Of a stretch of 64,000 nt of DNA, positions 1-11,013 are shown piece by piece. Location: assembly GCF_026210795.1 (NCBI RefSeq), contig NC_089439.1:2108001-2172000 (forward strand), written 5' to 3'. Source of the DNA: Rhizophagus irregularis (lineage: Eukaryota; Glomeromycota; Glomeromycetes; Glomerales; Glomeraceae). Position numbers and translations under genes: made by a program. The notes beneath the pieces are model-generated. The model saw nothing but the letters and a program-made list of their open reading frames with translations. It was not told where the DNA came from and made no database searches. Position 1 is the stretch's first letter. Every line of letters begins with the position of its first letter.

Positions 1-479
1 CAACCATACACTACATGTTTACTATGCTCTCTTGGTTTTGAAACATAATAAAAAGATAATGATAAAATAAGCCCACAATACTGTCAATCATACATCATTA
101 ATCCATTATTCATTATAATGATATCACATCATGATTGTATTGTACGATTTTAAGGATTTAAAGCCCCAACGTATCAGTCGTATTATCCTAAAATAATACG
201 TATTCTTATACTATGTATCAAAATAACAAGATTTCTTTTTTTTCCGCGTTACAAATTTAATTAATAAATAATGATAATATTACAATCACTGATTTTTAAG
301 ATTTTATTGTTTGTTTCAAAAAAAGAAAAAGAAACTCCTTTTCGTGTAATTATGTCATTTGATTCATTTTGATTTACATTTTACTCCGTAACAAATTTAC
401 GCCTTTTTTTTTTGTTCATACCAAAAAAGAAATAACCCTTGCCAATTACTTTATACGTGTCCTTTAACGGATAAAAAAA
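1..479. other. AT-rich intergenic sequence
   Basis: No open frame with coding character and no convincing repeat structure was seen in this stretch, which consists of A/T-rich sequence with homopolymer tracts. Confidence 0.5.
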
Positions 480-1470
480 CTTTTTTGTACTATAAAAGGG
501 AAATATATTGGAAATGTTACAACAAAGGAAATATTGAAAATATTACTATGGGAGAAAATTTTAGTGTTCCGAAAGGGTCGGGTCAAACCCGGGTTATTGA
601 CCCGACTCGTATTTAGGGGTCGGGTTGGGGTCGCATGATTTGATGACCCGTAACGGGTTATACCTTTACTTTGACCCGGCGACCCGAATCTTTCTATTGT
701 ATTTTTACAGCTGTTTTCATAAGACCTGGAACAAAATAAATTTTTGAACCCGACCGCCGACCCGCCGATCCGGTATTTTTAGTTGGGCACGTGATCCAGA
801 TTTGATAGTTTGATTTGTAAAATAAATAACAACTGAACCGGATCGGCGGGTCGGCGGTCGGGTTCAAAAATTTATTTTGTCCCAGGTCTTATGAAAACAG
901 CTGTAACTAAAAATTTCAATTTTTTTATATTACAGCAAAATTCAAAATATACGGGACACTTGAGAAATTTGATTGTCGGGTTGTCGGGTAGCCGGGTTAC
1001 TCGGCGGTAGGTTATTTATTAGAAAAGTATAAATAACATGTGACATGAGTATAATGGTAGTATGTCAGATTATATAATAACCTACTGCTGAGTAACCCGG
1101 CTACCCGACAACCCGACAATCAAATTTCTCAAGTGTCCCATATATTTTGAATTTTGCTGTAAATACAACTTGACGGGTCGAACCCGAGTTATCCGAGTCA
1201 GACTATAGTCAGGTCAAGTCGAATCCGAGTCGTTACTTTTACACTCGGGTCGAGTTCAAATACACCTCAAAACCCGAACCGACTCGACCCCTTCGGAACA
1301 TTAGGAGAAATTCTTACAGAAGTATGTACTGAAGTATTACTGTAGGGGAAATAAGGAAATACTGGAAATATTAATATTACTGTAGGGGAAACCTTGCTAC
1401 AAAGGAATACTAATCTTGCAATACTGGAAATATTACTTACTATAAAGGAAATATGAAATTCGGAATTACT
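480..1470 (+). repeat. Degenerate GGAAATA-type tandem repeat split by an element
   Basis: Short degenerate units of the form GGAAATAYTGGAAATATTA occur at about 480-560 and resume at about 1320-1470. The foldback element at 565-1300 sits between the two blocks, so it looks inserted into an older tandem repeat. Confidence 0.5.
565..1300. mobile_element. Foldback/MITE-like element with two internal hairpins
   Basis: The ends are inverted (TGTTCCGAA at the left, TTCGGAACA at the right) and both sides are flanked by the direct repeat TTAG (561-564 and 1301-1304), which fits a 4-bp target-site duplication. Inside are two long near-perfect inverted repeats: about 709-775 with 837-904, and about 930-1020 with 1075-1160. 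The element is unusually G+C-rich for this window because of repeated GGGTCGGGT / ACCCGAC words. It has no ORF, so any movement would be non-autonomous. The superfamily is not assigned. Confidence 0.75.
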
Positions 1471-2914
1471 GGAATTTCATACGTATGACCAATTTTACGT
1501 CACAAAGAATGATGCATAGGTGCATATGTTTCTGATCGCTATACATTAAAATAACGCCGTTTTCTTTAAACAATTTTTCTCACGATTTTTTTTTATTAAT
1601 TATTAACAAAAAAAAAACAATCAACAAAATTTCCTTTATTTTTGGAAACAATTTTTTATTAACAAAGAGATTTGGAAAAACTTATTTCCTTAAAAGGATT
1701 TCTTAATATGGCGTAGTAAATTAAAATTACTTGTTTTCCTTTTATGAAAAGCAAAATAGCTATGTAATGAATATCTTAATTGTAATACAAAAATAACATT
1801 TATAAAACTAATTAATGTGCGAAATGTTTATATTGTAATTAAACACCAAGAAATTTCTTTATAAAATTATCTTATAATTGGCTACCAATTTAATAAAGTT
1901 ACGTGATTTCAAAACGAGGGATATTCGAGATAATTCCTTTGGATATTTGACTGTAATCTGTAATTTCTTTGTGAGTAAATTCTTTTTGGATATTTACATA
2001 AACAAATTATCAAATTATCAATATAATACACGTTATTAATTACGTTTAATTAATTAAATACCTTAAATTACTATATTTATGAAACATATTTTTAGAAAAA
2101 TCATACCTGAAATCCTGAAATCCTGAAAAAACTAAATATAAAGCTTTTTTTTTGATTTTTTTTTCAAAAACCAGGGATTGTACTTTTCCTTTATGAAAGA
2201 GAACAAATATGGATGTAACCGATTTTTGCTTATGTTATACAGTATATACTTTAATGGAAATTTTCATTATAATTATGTTACACGGGATTCCATTTTCATT
2301 AGTGAAATTTTTGATATTCAATTATAATTTCTAAATTCAATAATAATACTAATATTCTTTTTGGGAAGAAAGTATTTTTCGTTGTTTCATTATTAATTAG
2401 AACAATGTAAAGTATGTAAAATTTCAAATTTAAAGTTCAATGGAAATGGATTTTTTTAAAAAAACTAATAAAATTAGGTCATATAAAATTAGGTCATAGA
2501 AAAGTTATTTTTAATATTTTTTTTTTTAAACTGGTAAATTTTGTTTTTAATTGTGAATATTGCGAATGGATACGTTCAACAGGCTATAATCGGATAAGAA
2601 GTTTTTTAATGATAATCATTAAATAATTATTATTTCATATAAAATGAGAAAAAAAAACCGAATAAAACATGAATATAGTTATTTATAATAATAGAACACA
2701 CTTTTTTTTTTCAAGAAAGGCAAATTTAGTAAGAACAAAAAGTTATTTTAAAAAAAGTATAAAAGTATATCACATAGACAGTAGAAAAATGCATTAGAGG
2801 GTTGATCGTACCACACTTCTCTGTAAATGTTCGATAAGCACGCTACATCTATGAAACGGAATTAACCAATAGTCATATTACATAAGCTATCCTATATATG
2901 GCAATGTCCAAAGA
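1471..2914. other. AT-rich intergenic sequence
   Basis: Only A/T-rich sequence with homopolymer runs is visible. No gene, tRNA or structured repeat was found. Confidence 0.45.
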
Positions 2915-2991
2915 AAAATTCTATTTTTAACGTAAAATTTACTCTAAATAACGTTCCTTGTGAATTAGAATATGAATTAGGCAAATTTAGA
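2915..2991 (+). pseudogene. Family A C-terminal core fragment
   Basis: In one frame the DNA reads FNVKFTLNNVPCELEYEL followed by GKF, matching the conserved core of family A. There is no N-terminal half upstream on this strand. The only N-terminal half nearby is on the opposite strand at 3063-3266, so the two halves are inverted relative to each other. This is a fragment without its own start, not a gene. Confidence 0.75.
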
Positions 2992-3062
2992 ATAATAATC
3001 ATAATATTTAGTTTTATTTCCGTTAAATAATACGTTTTGGAATATAATTATGTCGTTTCACG

Positions 3063-3266
3063 TTATTTAACGTTCGTTTTAATCGATTTAGAAAAGAGTT
3101 TGATACAATCGTCTGTTTCTTTACAGTCGGAACAATATTTAGGTTGCTTTCTCCTAGTTTTTCTGTTATCGTTTAGATTTATTTTTTGAACTACTAGTTT
3201 TCGGTTCATAACTTCAACATAATTGATACCATTTTTATTTGTTTTTGTTATTATAGATGCGTTCAA
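3063..3266 (-). pseudogene. Truncated family A N-terminal half
   Basis: The 67-residue frame contains the family A N-terminal half: a basic segment QKINLNDNRKTRRKQPKYC, then the CxxC motif CSDCKETDDC and the start of the following helix (IKLFSKS). It then ends in KTNVK and a stop, losing the whole FNAKFTLNN core. The copy at 25510-25698 on the same strand ends with the same residues and carries homologous downstream DNA, so the two share one truncation event. The start of the frame (MNASIITKTNK) does not resemble the family start, so the 5' end is also damaged. Function is unknown. It is called a pseudogene because the conserved core is missing, although a short expressed protein cannot be excluded. 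Confidence 0.65.
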
Positions 3267-3393
3267 TTACTGTTAGTAATCTTTAAACAAATTTATATTT
3301 ATAGATACTGATAGTTTCCAAAAGAAGCTCATATCATTCAGTTATAAGCAATAAACTTTTGTCATTATTTAAAAATGCACTCCTGATTATGAG

Positions 3394-4208
3394 TATATCT
3401 TTACTGAGTCCGGTCCGATGATCTTTTAATGTCAATTTTAGCACAGTCATGTGAATTTTGATGCAGTTCGAATTTATGGACTTCACTACCATTTAACTGT
3501 GCTGAGTCCTGTGATCGAAATTTACATGACCGATCTACATTTTATTTTTTTCTTGTAATAATTATCAGTTGCAGATTTAAATAAATATTTTTTATACAAT
3601 AAAATGTTTTAAAAACTCATAACAGAAATTAAAAATAGCAATGCTTGCATCTTAATTTTATTGAAACAAGAGGTTCCTAGCAATTTATACTATATCTATG
3701 AATACAATTTGCATTGGCTTATTACAAAATCTACTACAACCATTACTAGCTAGTATCTCATTAAATATTTAAATTAGTAAAAAAAAAAATAAATGATTTT
3801 TTTTTAATAAAGCGAGTAGCAACCAATCTGACCCAAGTAATTTTGAGCGAATCATTGGGCCGCATAGTCCCGATGATCCAACTACCCTAGCGTTCCCCCC
3901 AAAAAAGCACTGGTGGCCGGCATTATGCGGAATTATGCACTGTCACGTGAACAGTGCGGTGACAGATAAGGTGTGACGAATAAGTTTTTTTCAACTCGAA
4001 AAAAACTAAGTCCCTCAGATAAATATAAACAATGAAAACACTGAGGGGTGTGACGGATGTGATGATTTTTTACTTGGACACGTGACCAGTGCTTTTTTTT
4101 GGGGGAACGCTAGGCTAGATCGATGATCCGGACCCAAATTCACATGACTGTGCTAAAATGACTGGACTCAGAAAAAGATCATCGGACAGGACCACCGTAA
4201 GGCATAAC
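3394..4208. mobile_element. Inverted-repeat insertion flanked by 14-bp direct repeats
   Basis: The sequence CTCCTGATTATGAG occurs at 3380-3393 and again at 4209-4222. Between the copies, the left end (GAGTCCGGTCCGATGATCTT, then TTTTAGCACAGTCATGTGAA) is matched by an inverted, slightly rearranged version at the right end (about 4130-4197). The insertion splits the dispersed repeat that continues at 4223. It contains no coding capacity. The 14-bp direct repeats may be a target-site duplication or the result of a recombination event. Confidence 0.6.
3887..4113. mobile_element. Small nested terminal-inverted-repeat element
   Basis: The left end reads CTAGCGTTCCCCCC then AAAAAAGCACTGG. The right end is its inverted counterpart, CCAGTGC then T-rich, then GGGGGAACGCTAG. 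The arms are about 26-28 bp with length variation in homopolymers. The element lies inside the larger insertion at 3394-4208, so at least two insertions are stacked here. It has no ORF. Confidence 0.65.
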
Positions 4209-4222
4209 CTCCTGATTATGAG

Positions 4223-4815
4223 ACCCTGCTGCATGAATGTTTATTTCGTATAACGGATCAATAAACTATAGTTAATTCTGTCTTTTAAATAATACTATAT
4301 AGTTAAATACAGTAGCAGTACTTTTTATATTAACAATATATGATATTTTATATGTAATACTATTATATATAACTTTTAAATGGATTTTATGGCGAACAGA
4401 TAACGCCAAAGCTCAAATATAGTTATATTATTGTATAAATGGCTTTCATGAAACAGATTAGTCTATTTATAACTTCTCTATCTCCTTCAACTCATAATAG
4501 CGGTATTATCCATATTAAGTACAACTTTTTCGAAATTTTCTTTGTTTGAACAATATCTCGTCATAAATGAAACGCAACATTTATGCATATATTTTTTATT
4601 TTGCTTACGAATCATATGTTCAATGGAATATATTGTTATTAACTAACGCCAATGAATCTTCTATATAGAATTTCATTTTATCATTCAACTTACGATACTC
4701 ATAAATTGTAATAGTAATAAAGCTTTTTCCGTATCATTACCAGACGAACTTTTTAAGCAATAACTTCAATCATCACAAATCACATTTTAAAAGAAATTAA
4801 TTCTTATTATAGCTG
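4223..4815 (+). repeat. Dispersed repeat R1, copy 1
   Basis: About 600 bp here is closely similar, in the same orientation, to about 31398-32035. Shared blocks include AACGCCAAAGCTCAAATATA, CTTCAACTCATAATAGCGGT and ACCAGACGAACTTTT. The beginning (CCTGCTGCATGAATGTTTAT) also occurs alone at 28027-28050. No ORF is conserved between copies. Its identity is unknown; a non-coding interspersed repeat or old solo terminal repeat is possible. Confidence 0.75.
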
Positions 4816-4879
4816 GCAAAATTTCGTTAATACTGAGTATAAAGTAATTACTGAGTATTATTTTATTAACTATATCATT

Positions 4880-4976
4880 GTCCCATTTACAGTATGTTTA
4901 ATGATTAAATCTTAGCAAAATCGATTCCCGAACGATTGGAAAAATATATTTTACAATAATTTACCACAAACACAAG
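4880..4976 (+). pseudogene. Orphan 3' tail of a lost family A copy
   Basis: This stretch matches the 3' untranslated DNA of the neighbouring family A copies (GATTCCCGAACGATTGGAAA, then the ACCACAAACACAAG signature at 4963-4976), but no family A body lies upstream. It shows that the tandem cluster once extended further to the left. Confidence 0.6.
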
Positions 4977-5019
4977 GATTTACTTGTATCACTATCACTA
5001 CAATATTTACAAATGAAAA

Positions 5020-5102
5020 ACTAGTATATAAACAAACCCCTATTTTTTATAGCATTTAACAAATAATAAGTTTTAATCCTATTTTTTTTTATTTTCGTTA
5101 TA
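5020..5102 (+). promoter_or_regulatory. Family A TATA-box promoter
   Basis: TAGTATATAAAC lies about 75 bp before the ATG, followed by a leader containing ATTTAACAAATAATAAG and ending in TTTCGTTATA directly before the ATG. The same arrangement precedes the copies at 6244 and 10561, and in diverged form 14134, 25374 (minus) and 35962. Confidence 0.65.
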
Positions 5103-6008
5103 ATGTCATCAAAAATTATGGACAAAAAACATGCGGAACGCCACCATATGTTCAAAAATTCGGTTTGAGAATAAAATAAAAAAAAAATGAAACCCCAAAA
5201 ATTTGCTCTGATTGTAAAGAAACGAGCGATTCTGTCAAACTTTTTTCTACTAGTAAAGTAAATAAGTTATTGACAATTTTTATAAGAATCCCATAAAAAA
5301 GAATAAGAACAATCAAATTTCTATTTTTAATGCAAAATTTACTTTAAATAATGTCCCTTGCGAATTAGAATATGATTTATCGAAATTTTCTTTAGAAAAT
5401 TTACATAAATTGGTAATTTTTACAACTCAACATTGCAAATCAAATTTCTATTTTTAATGCAAAATTTACTTTAAATAATGTCCCTTGCGAATTAGAATAT
5501 GATTTATCGAAATTTTCTTTAGGAAATTTACATAAATTGGCGATTTTTACAACTCAACATTGCAAATCAAATTTCTATTTTCAATGCGAAATTTACTTTA
5601 ATAAACAATGTCCCTTGCGAATTAGAATATGATTTATCGAAATTTTCTTTAGAAAATTTACACAAATTGGTTGTTTTTGCGACTCAACATTGCAAATCAA
5701 ATTTCTATTTTCAATGCGAAATTTACTTTAAATAATGTTCCTTGCAAATTAGAATATGATTTATCAAAATTTTCTTTAAGAAATTTACATAAATTGGTGA
5801 TTTTTACAACTCAACATTGCAAATCTATTTTCTATTCAATGCAAAATTTACTTTAAATAATGTCCCTTGCGAATTAGAATATGATTTGTTGAAATTTTCT
5901 TTAAAAAATTTGCATAAATTGGTGATTTTTACAATTCAACTTTGTAATAACAATAATAAATATTCATCTTCTATCGAAAATATCAACAACGAAAGTGATG
6001 ATAAATGA
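5103..6008 (+). pseudogene. Family A pseudogene with amplified C-terminal core
   Basis: The ATG and promoter are present, but one A is missing after MSSK compared with intact copies. The frame therefore shifts and stops early, and a further stop-rich stretch follows (AATAAAATAA). The CxxC segment (CSDCKETSDSVK) is recognisable in another frame at about 5200-5240. From 5313 the core-encoding DNA (FNAKFTLNNVPCELEYDLSK) is repeated five times as the 127-bp array described separately. The last copy runs on to a tail (NINNESDDK) that is the normal family A C-terminus. The copy cannot make a normal family A protein. Confidence 0.75.
5313..5950 (+). repeat. 127-bp tandem array A1 (five units)
   Basis: The landmark TCAAATTTCTATTT recurs at about 5313, 5440, 5567, 5697 and (degraded) 5824. 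Each unit carries the conserved family A core codons. The unit length is not a multiple of three and each junction contains an in-frame TAA, so the units cannot be read as one repeated protein. An almost identical array lies at 9625-10260. Confidence 0.9.
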
Positions 6009-6159
6009 TCATGATTGACGATAATTTATAATGGCAAAATCCGATTGGAAAAAATATTTTCCAATAATTTATCACAAACACAAGAAGTGCTTGAGTCCGA
6101 TTAGCGCTTGAATCCGATTTACTTGTATCACTATCACTACAATATTTGTAAATGATAAA

Positions 6160-6243
6160 TTAGTATATAAACCCCTATTTTTTTATAGTATTTAACAAAT
6201 AATAACAGATAAATTTTAATCCTATTTTTTTACTTTCGTTATA
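6160..6243 (+). promoter_or_regulatory. Family A TATA-box promoter
   Basis: TAGTATATAAACCCC starts at 6161, about 80 bp before the ATG at 6244, with the shared leader and the TTTCGTTATA context immediately before the start codon. Confidence 0.65.
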
Positions 6244-6504
6244 ATGTCGTCAAAAAATTATGGACAAAAAACGTGCGGAACGCCGCAAATTCCAAAATTT
6301 TGCTCTGATTGTGAAGAAATAAGCAATTCTGTCAAACATTTTTCTAGTAAAGTAGATAAAGTAGAAAAAGTTAATGACAATTTTTATAAAAATCCCATAA
6401 AAAAGAATAAGATTAATCAATATTCTATCTTCAATGCAAAATTTACTTTAAACAATGTCTCTTGCGACTTAGAATACGATTTATCAAAAATTTTGCAACA
6501 ATAA
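6244..6504 (+). CDS. Family A small CxxC protein, internally shortened
   Basis: This is an 86-residue protein of unrecognised function. It starts MSSKNYGQKTCGTPQ and then joins directly to PKFCSDCEEISNSVK, so the stretch that precedes the CxxC motif in the 25051-25374 copy is deleted. A lysine-rich linker (FYKNPIKKNKINQ) follows, then the core (IFNAKFTLNNVSCDLEYDLSK) and an early end ILQQ, where longer copies continue into a helix (LENLQKL). There is no signal peptide or membrane segment. The start is supported by the TATA box at 6161 and the conserved GTTATA-ATG context. It is the only reading frame in the 5-11 kb cluster that runs from the family start through the core. Whether it is expressed or functional is unknown. 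Confidence 0.6.
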   Translation: MSSKNYGQKTCGTPQIPKFCSDCEEISNSVKHFSSKVDKVEKVNDNFYKNPIKKNKINQYSIFNAKFTLNNVSCDLEYDLSKILQQ

Positions 6505-6633
6505 TAAATATTCATCTACTATCGAAAATATCGACAACGAAAGTGGATGATAAATGGTCATTAACGATATTACAATTTATAATGGCAAAATCGACTCCCG
6601 AGCGATTAGAAAAAATATATTTTCTGATAATTT

Positions 6634-6647
6634 ATCACAAACACAAG
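6634..6647 (+). terminator. 3'-end signature of family A copy
   Basis: ATCACAAACACAAG lies 130 bp after the stop of the 6244 gene. The same word marks the 3' side of nearly every family A and B copy here. A role in transcript 3'-end formation or as a repeat boundary is inferred only from its position. Confidence 0.4.
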
Positions 6648-6729
6648 AAGCGCTACAAAAGAAAAACTAGTATGCAAACCCTATTTATTATAGCATTTAA
6701 CAAATAATAAGTTTTAATCCTATTTTTTT

Positions 6730-9650
6730 AAAAAAAATTATGGACAAAAAACGTGCGGAACGCCGCAATATGTTCAAAAAATTCGTTTTGAAACTAAAAT
6801 AAAAAAAATAAAAACCCCAAAAATTTGCTCTGATTGTAAAGAAACGAGCGATTCTGTCAAACTTTTTTCTAGTAACGTAAATAAGTTATTGACAATTTTT
6901 ATAGAATCCCATAAAAAAGAATAAGAACAATCAAATTTCTATTTTTAATGCAAAATTTACTTTAAACAATATCCCTTGCAAATTAGAATATGATTTATCA
7001 AAATTTACGTTAGAAAATTTACAAAAGTTAGCAAGTTTTACAACTCAAAATTGCAACATCATAATAAATATCCATCTTCTATCGAAAATATCAATAACAA
7101 AAGTAAAAAATTTTTTTTTAGCAGTTCCCCCCCCCCTTTCTATTGTAAAGAGCCTATATGTTCAAAAAATTCGGTTCGAGAATAAAATAAAAAATAAAAA
7201 CCCCAAAAATTTGCTTTGATTGTAAAGAAACGAGCGATTCTGTCAAACTTTTTTCTAGTAACGTAAATAAGTTATTGACAATTTTTATAGAATCCCATAA
7301 AAAAGAATAAGAACAATCAAATTTCTATTTTTAATGCAAAATTTACTTTAAACAATATCCCTTGCAAATTAGAATATGATTTATTAAAATTTACTTTAGA
7401 AAATTTACAAAAGTTAGCAAGTTTTACAACTCAAAATTGCAACAACATAATAAATATCCATCTTCTATTAAAAATATCAACAACGAAAGTAAAAAATTTT
7501 TTTTAGCAGTTTCCGCCCTTTCTATTGTAAAGAGCCCATATGTTCAAAAAATTAAGTTCGAGAATAAAATAAAAAAAAATAAAAACCCCAAAAATTTGCT
7601 CTGATTGTAAAGAAACGAGCGATTCTGTCAAACTTTTTTCTAGTAACGTAAATAAGTTATTGACAATTTTTATAAGAATCCCATAAAAAAGAATAAGAAC
7701 AATCAAATTTCTATTTTTAATGCAAAATTTACTTTAAACAATATCCCTTGCAAATTAGAATATGATTTATCAAAATTTACGTTAGAAAATTTACAAAAGT
7801 TAGCAAGTTTTACAACTCAAAATTGCAACATCATAATAAATATCCATCTTCTATCGAAAATATCAATAACAAAAGTAAAAAATTTTTTTTTAGCAGTTTC
7901 CCCCCCCCCTTTCTATTGTAAAGAGCCCATATGTTCAAAAAATTCGGTTCGAGAATAAAATAAAAAAAATAAAAACCCCCAAAAATTTGCTTTGATTGTA
8001 AAGAAACGAGCGATTCTGTCAAACTTTTTTCTAGTAACGTAAATAAGTTATTGACAATTTTTATAGAATCCCATAAAAAAGAATAAGAACAATCAAATTT
8101 CTATTTTTAATGCAAAATTTACTTTAAACAATATCCCTTGCAAATTAGAATATGATTTATTAAAATTTACTTTAGAAACTTTACAAAAGTTGCAAGTTTT
8201 ACAACTCAAAATTGCAACAACATAATAAATATCCATCTTCTATTAAAAATATCAACAACGAAAGTAAAAAAATTTTTTTAGCAGTTTCCCCTCCTTTCTA
8301 TTGTAAAGAGCCCATATGTTCAAAAATTCAGTTCGAGAATAAAATAAAAATAATAAAAACCCTAAAAATTTGCTCTGATTGTAAAGAAACGAGCGATTCT
8401 GTCAAACTTTTTCTAGTAACGTAAATAAGTTATTGACAATTTTTATAAGAATCCCATAAAAAAGAATAAGAACAATCAAATTTCTATTTTTAATGCAAAA
8501 TTTACTTTAAACAATATCCCTTGCAAATTAGAATATGATTTATTAAAATTTACTTTAGAAACTTTACAAAAGTTGCAAGTTTTACAACTCAAAATTGCAA
8601 CAACATAATAAATATCCATCTTCTATTAAAAATATCAACAACGAAAGTAAAAAAATTTTTTTAGCAGTTTCCCCTCCTTTCTATTGTAAAGAGCCCATAT
8701 GTTCAAAAATTCAGTTCGAGAATAAAATAAAAATAATAAAAACCCTAAAAATTTGCTCTGATTGTAAAGAAACGAGCGATTCTGTCAAACTTTTTCTAGT
8801 AACGTAAATAAGTTATTGACAATTTTTATAAGAATCCCATAAAAAAGAATAAGAACAATCAAATTTCTATTTTTAATGCAAAATTTACTTTAAACAATAT
8901 CCCTTGCAAATTAGAATATGATTTATTAAAATTTACTTTAGAAACTTTACAAAAGTTGCAAGTTTTACAACTCAAAATTGCAACAACATAATAAATATCC
9001 ATCTTCTATTAAAAATATCAACAACGAAAGTAAAAAAATTTTTTTAGCAGTTTCCCCTCCTTTCTATTGTAAAGAGCCCATATGTTCAAAAATTCAGTTC
9101 GAGAATAAAATAAAAATAATAAAAACCCTAAAAATTTGCTCTGATTGTAAAGAAACGAGCGATTCTGTCAAACTTTTTCTAGTAACGTAAATAAGTTATT
9201 GACAATTTTTATAAGAATCCCATAAAAAAGAATAAGAACAATCAAATTTCTATTTTTAATGCAAAATTTACTTTAAACAATATCCCTTGCAAATTAGAAT
9301 ATGATTTATTAAAATTTACTTTAGAAACTTTACAAAAGTTGCAAGTTTTACAACTCAAAATTGCAACAACATAATAAATATCCATCTTCTATTAAAAATA
9401 TCAACAACGAAAGTAAAAAAATTTTTTTAGCAGTTTCCCCTCCTTTCTATTGTAAAGAGCCCATATGTTCAAAAATTCAGTTCGAGAATAAAATAAAAAT
9501 AATAAAAACCCTAAAAATTTGCTCTGATTGTAAAGAAACGAGCGATTCTGTCAAACTTTTTCTAGTAACGTAAATAAGTTATTGACAATTTTTATAAGAA
9601 TCCCATAAAAAAGAATAAGAACAATCAAATTTCTATTTTTAATGCAAAAT
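6730..9650 (+). repeat. 383-bp tandem array of fused family A segments
   Basis: The landmark GAGCCCATATGTTC (diverged in the first units) recurs at about 6765, 7153, 7535, 7926, 8311, 8694, 9077 and 9460. The spacings are about 388, 382, 391, 385, 383, 383 and 383. Each unit joins the 3' tail of one family A copy to the 5' half of the next. The last units appear identical base for base, and a 70-residue frame repeats exactly at 8212, 8595, 8978 and 9361. That frame fuses the usual family tail (NKYPSSIKNINNES) to the CSDCKETSDSVK segment and then stops. The first units have lost the start codon and contain frameshifts, so this is read as amplified pseudogene DNA. Confidence 0.9.
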
Positions 9651-10260
9651 TTACTTTAAATAATGTCCCTTGCAAATTAGAATATGATTTATCGAAATTT
9701 TCTTTAGAAAATTTACATAAATTGGTGATTTTTACAACTCAACATTGCAAATCAAATTTCTATTTTTAATGCAAAATTTACTTTAAATAATGTCCCTTGC
9801 GAATTAGAATATGATTTATCGAAATTTTCTTTAGGAAATTTACATAAATTGGTGATTTTTACAACTCAACATTGCAAATCAAATTTCTATTTTCAATGCG
9901 AAATTTACTTTAAACAATGTCCCTTGCGAATTAGAATATGATTTATCGAAATTTTCTTTAGAAAATTTACACAAACTGGTTGTTTTTATAACTCAACATT
10001 GCAAATCAAATTTCTATTTTCAATGCGAAATTTACTTTAAATAATGTTTCTTGCAAATTAGAATATGATTTATCAAAATTTTCTTTAGGAAATTTACATA
10101 AATCGGTGATTTTTACAACTCAACATTGCAAATCAAATTTCTATTTTTAATGCAAAATTTACTTTAAATAATGTACATCCCTTGCGAATTAGAATATGAT
10201 TTATCAAAATTTTCTTTAGAAAATTTACATAAATTGGTGATTTTTACAACTCAACATTAC
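9625..10260 (+). repeat. 127-bp tandem array A2 (five units)
   Basis: TCAAATTTCTATTT recurs at about 9625, 9752, 9879, 10006 and 10133, with an even 127-bp spacing. The order of small variants (for example TTTTCAATGCGAAA in units three and four) matches array A1, so the two arrays are copies of one pre-formed array, not independent expansions. Confidence 0.9.
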
Positions 10261-10481
10261 AATAACAATAATAAATATTCATTTTCTATCGAAAATATCG
10301 ACAAAAAAAAAGTGATGATCATCATTGACGATAATTTATAATGTCAAAATCGACTCCCAAACGATTAGAAAAAATATATTTTCCAATAATTTATAAACAC
10401 GAGAAGCGCTTGAGTCCTATTAGCGCTTGAATCCGATTCACTTGTATCACTATCATCACTACAATATTTACAAATTGAAAA

Positions 10482-10560
10482 CTAGTATATAAACCCTTAT
10501 TTTTTATAGCATTTGACAAATAATAAGTTTTAATCCTATTTTTTTTTTACTTTCGTTATA
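10482..10560 (+). promoter_or_regulatory. Family A TATA-box promoter of a dead copy
   Basis: TAGTATATAAACCC starts at about 10484, followed by the shared leader. The start codon it should serve is ATT instead of ATG. Confidence 0.55.
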
Positions 10561-10869
10561 ATTTCATCAAAAAATTATGGACAAAAAACATGCGGGACGC
10601 CGCCATATGTTCGAAAAATTCGGTCCGAGAATAAAATAAAAAAAAGAAATCCTCCAAAAATTTGCTCTGATTGTGAAGAAATGAGCGATTCTGTCAAACT
10701 TTTTTCTAATAAAGTAAATATAATAGAAGAAGTTAATGACAATTTTTATAAAAATCCCATAAAAAAGAATAAGATTAATCAATTAAATATCTTCAATGCA
10801 AAATTTACTTTAAACAATGTCCCTTGCGAATTAGAATACGATTTATCAAAAATTTTGCAACAACAATAA
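10561..10869 (+). pseudogene. Family A pseudogene
   Basis: The family start is present, but the ATG has become ATT and the region before the CxxC motif contains stops (AATAAAATAA). From 10681 a clean frame reads MSDSVKLFSNKVNIIEEVND, the lysine-rich linker, the core (IFNAKFTLNNVPCELEYDLSK) and ILQQQ, the same short C-terminus as the 6244 gene. The 3' signature lies at 11001-11013. The copy could in principle be translated from the internal ATG at 10681, but it would lack the CxxC pair. Confidence 0.7.
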
Positions 10870-11013
10870 TAAATATTCATCATCTACTATCGAAAATATC
10901 GACAACGAAAGTGATAATAAATGATCATTGACGATATTTACAAATTATAATGGCAAAATCGACTCCCGAGCGATCAGAAAAAAAAAAGTTCCAATAATTT
11001 ATCACAAACACAA

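Noticed and set aside
7503-8022. Minus-strand open frames in the 383-bp array
   Set aside because: They are antisense to the family A core and repeat only because the array repeats.
6730-9650. CRISPR-like regular repeats
   Set aside because: The unit is 383 bp with no separate spacers, and the sequence is eukaryotic gene-derived DNA.
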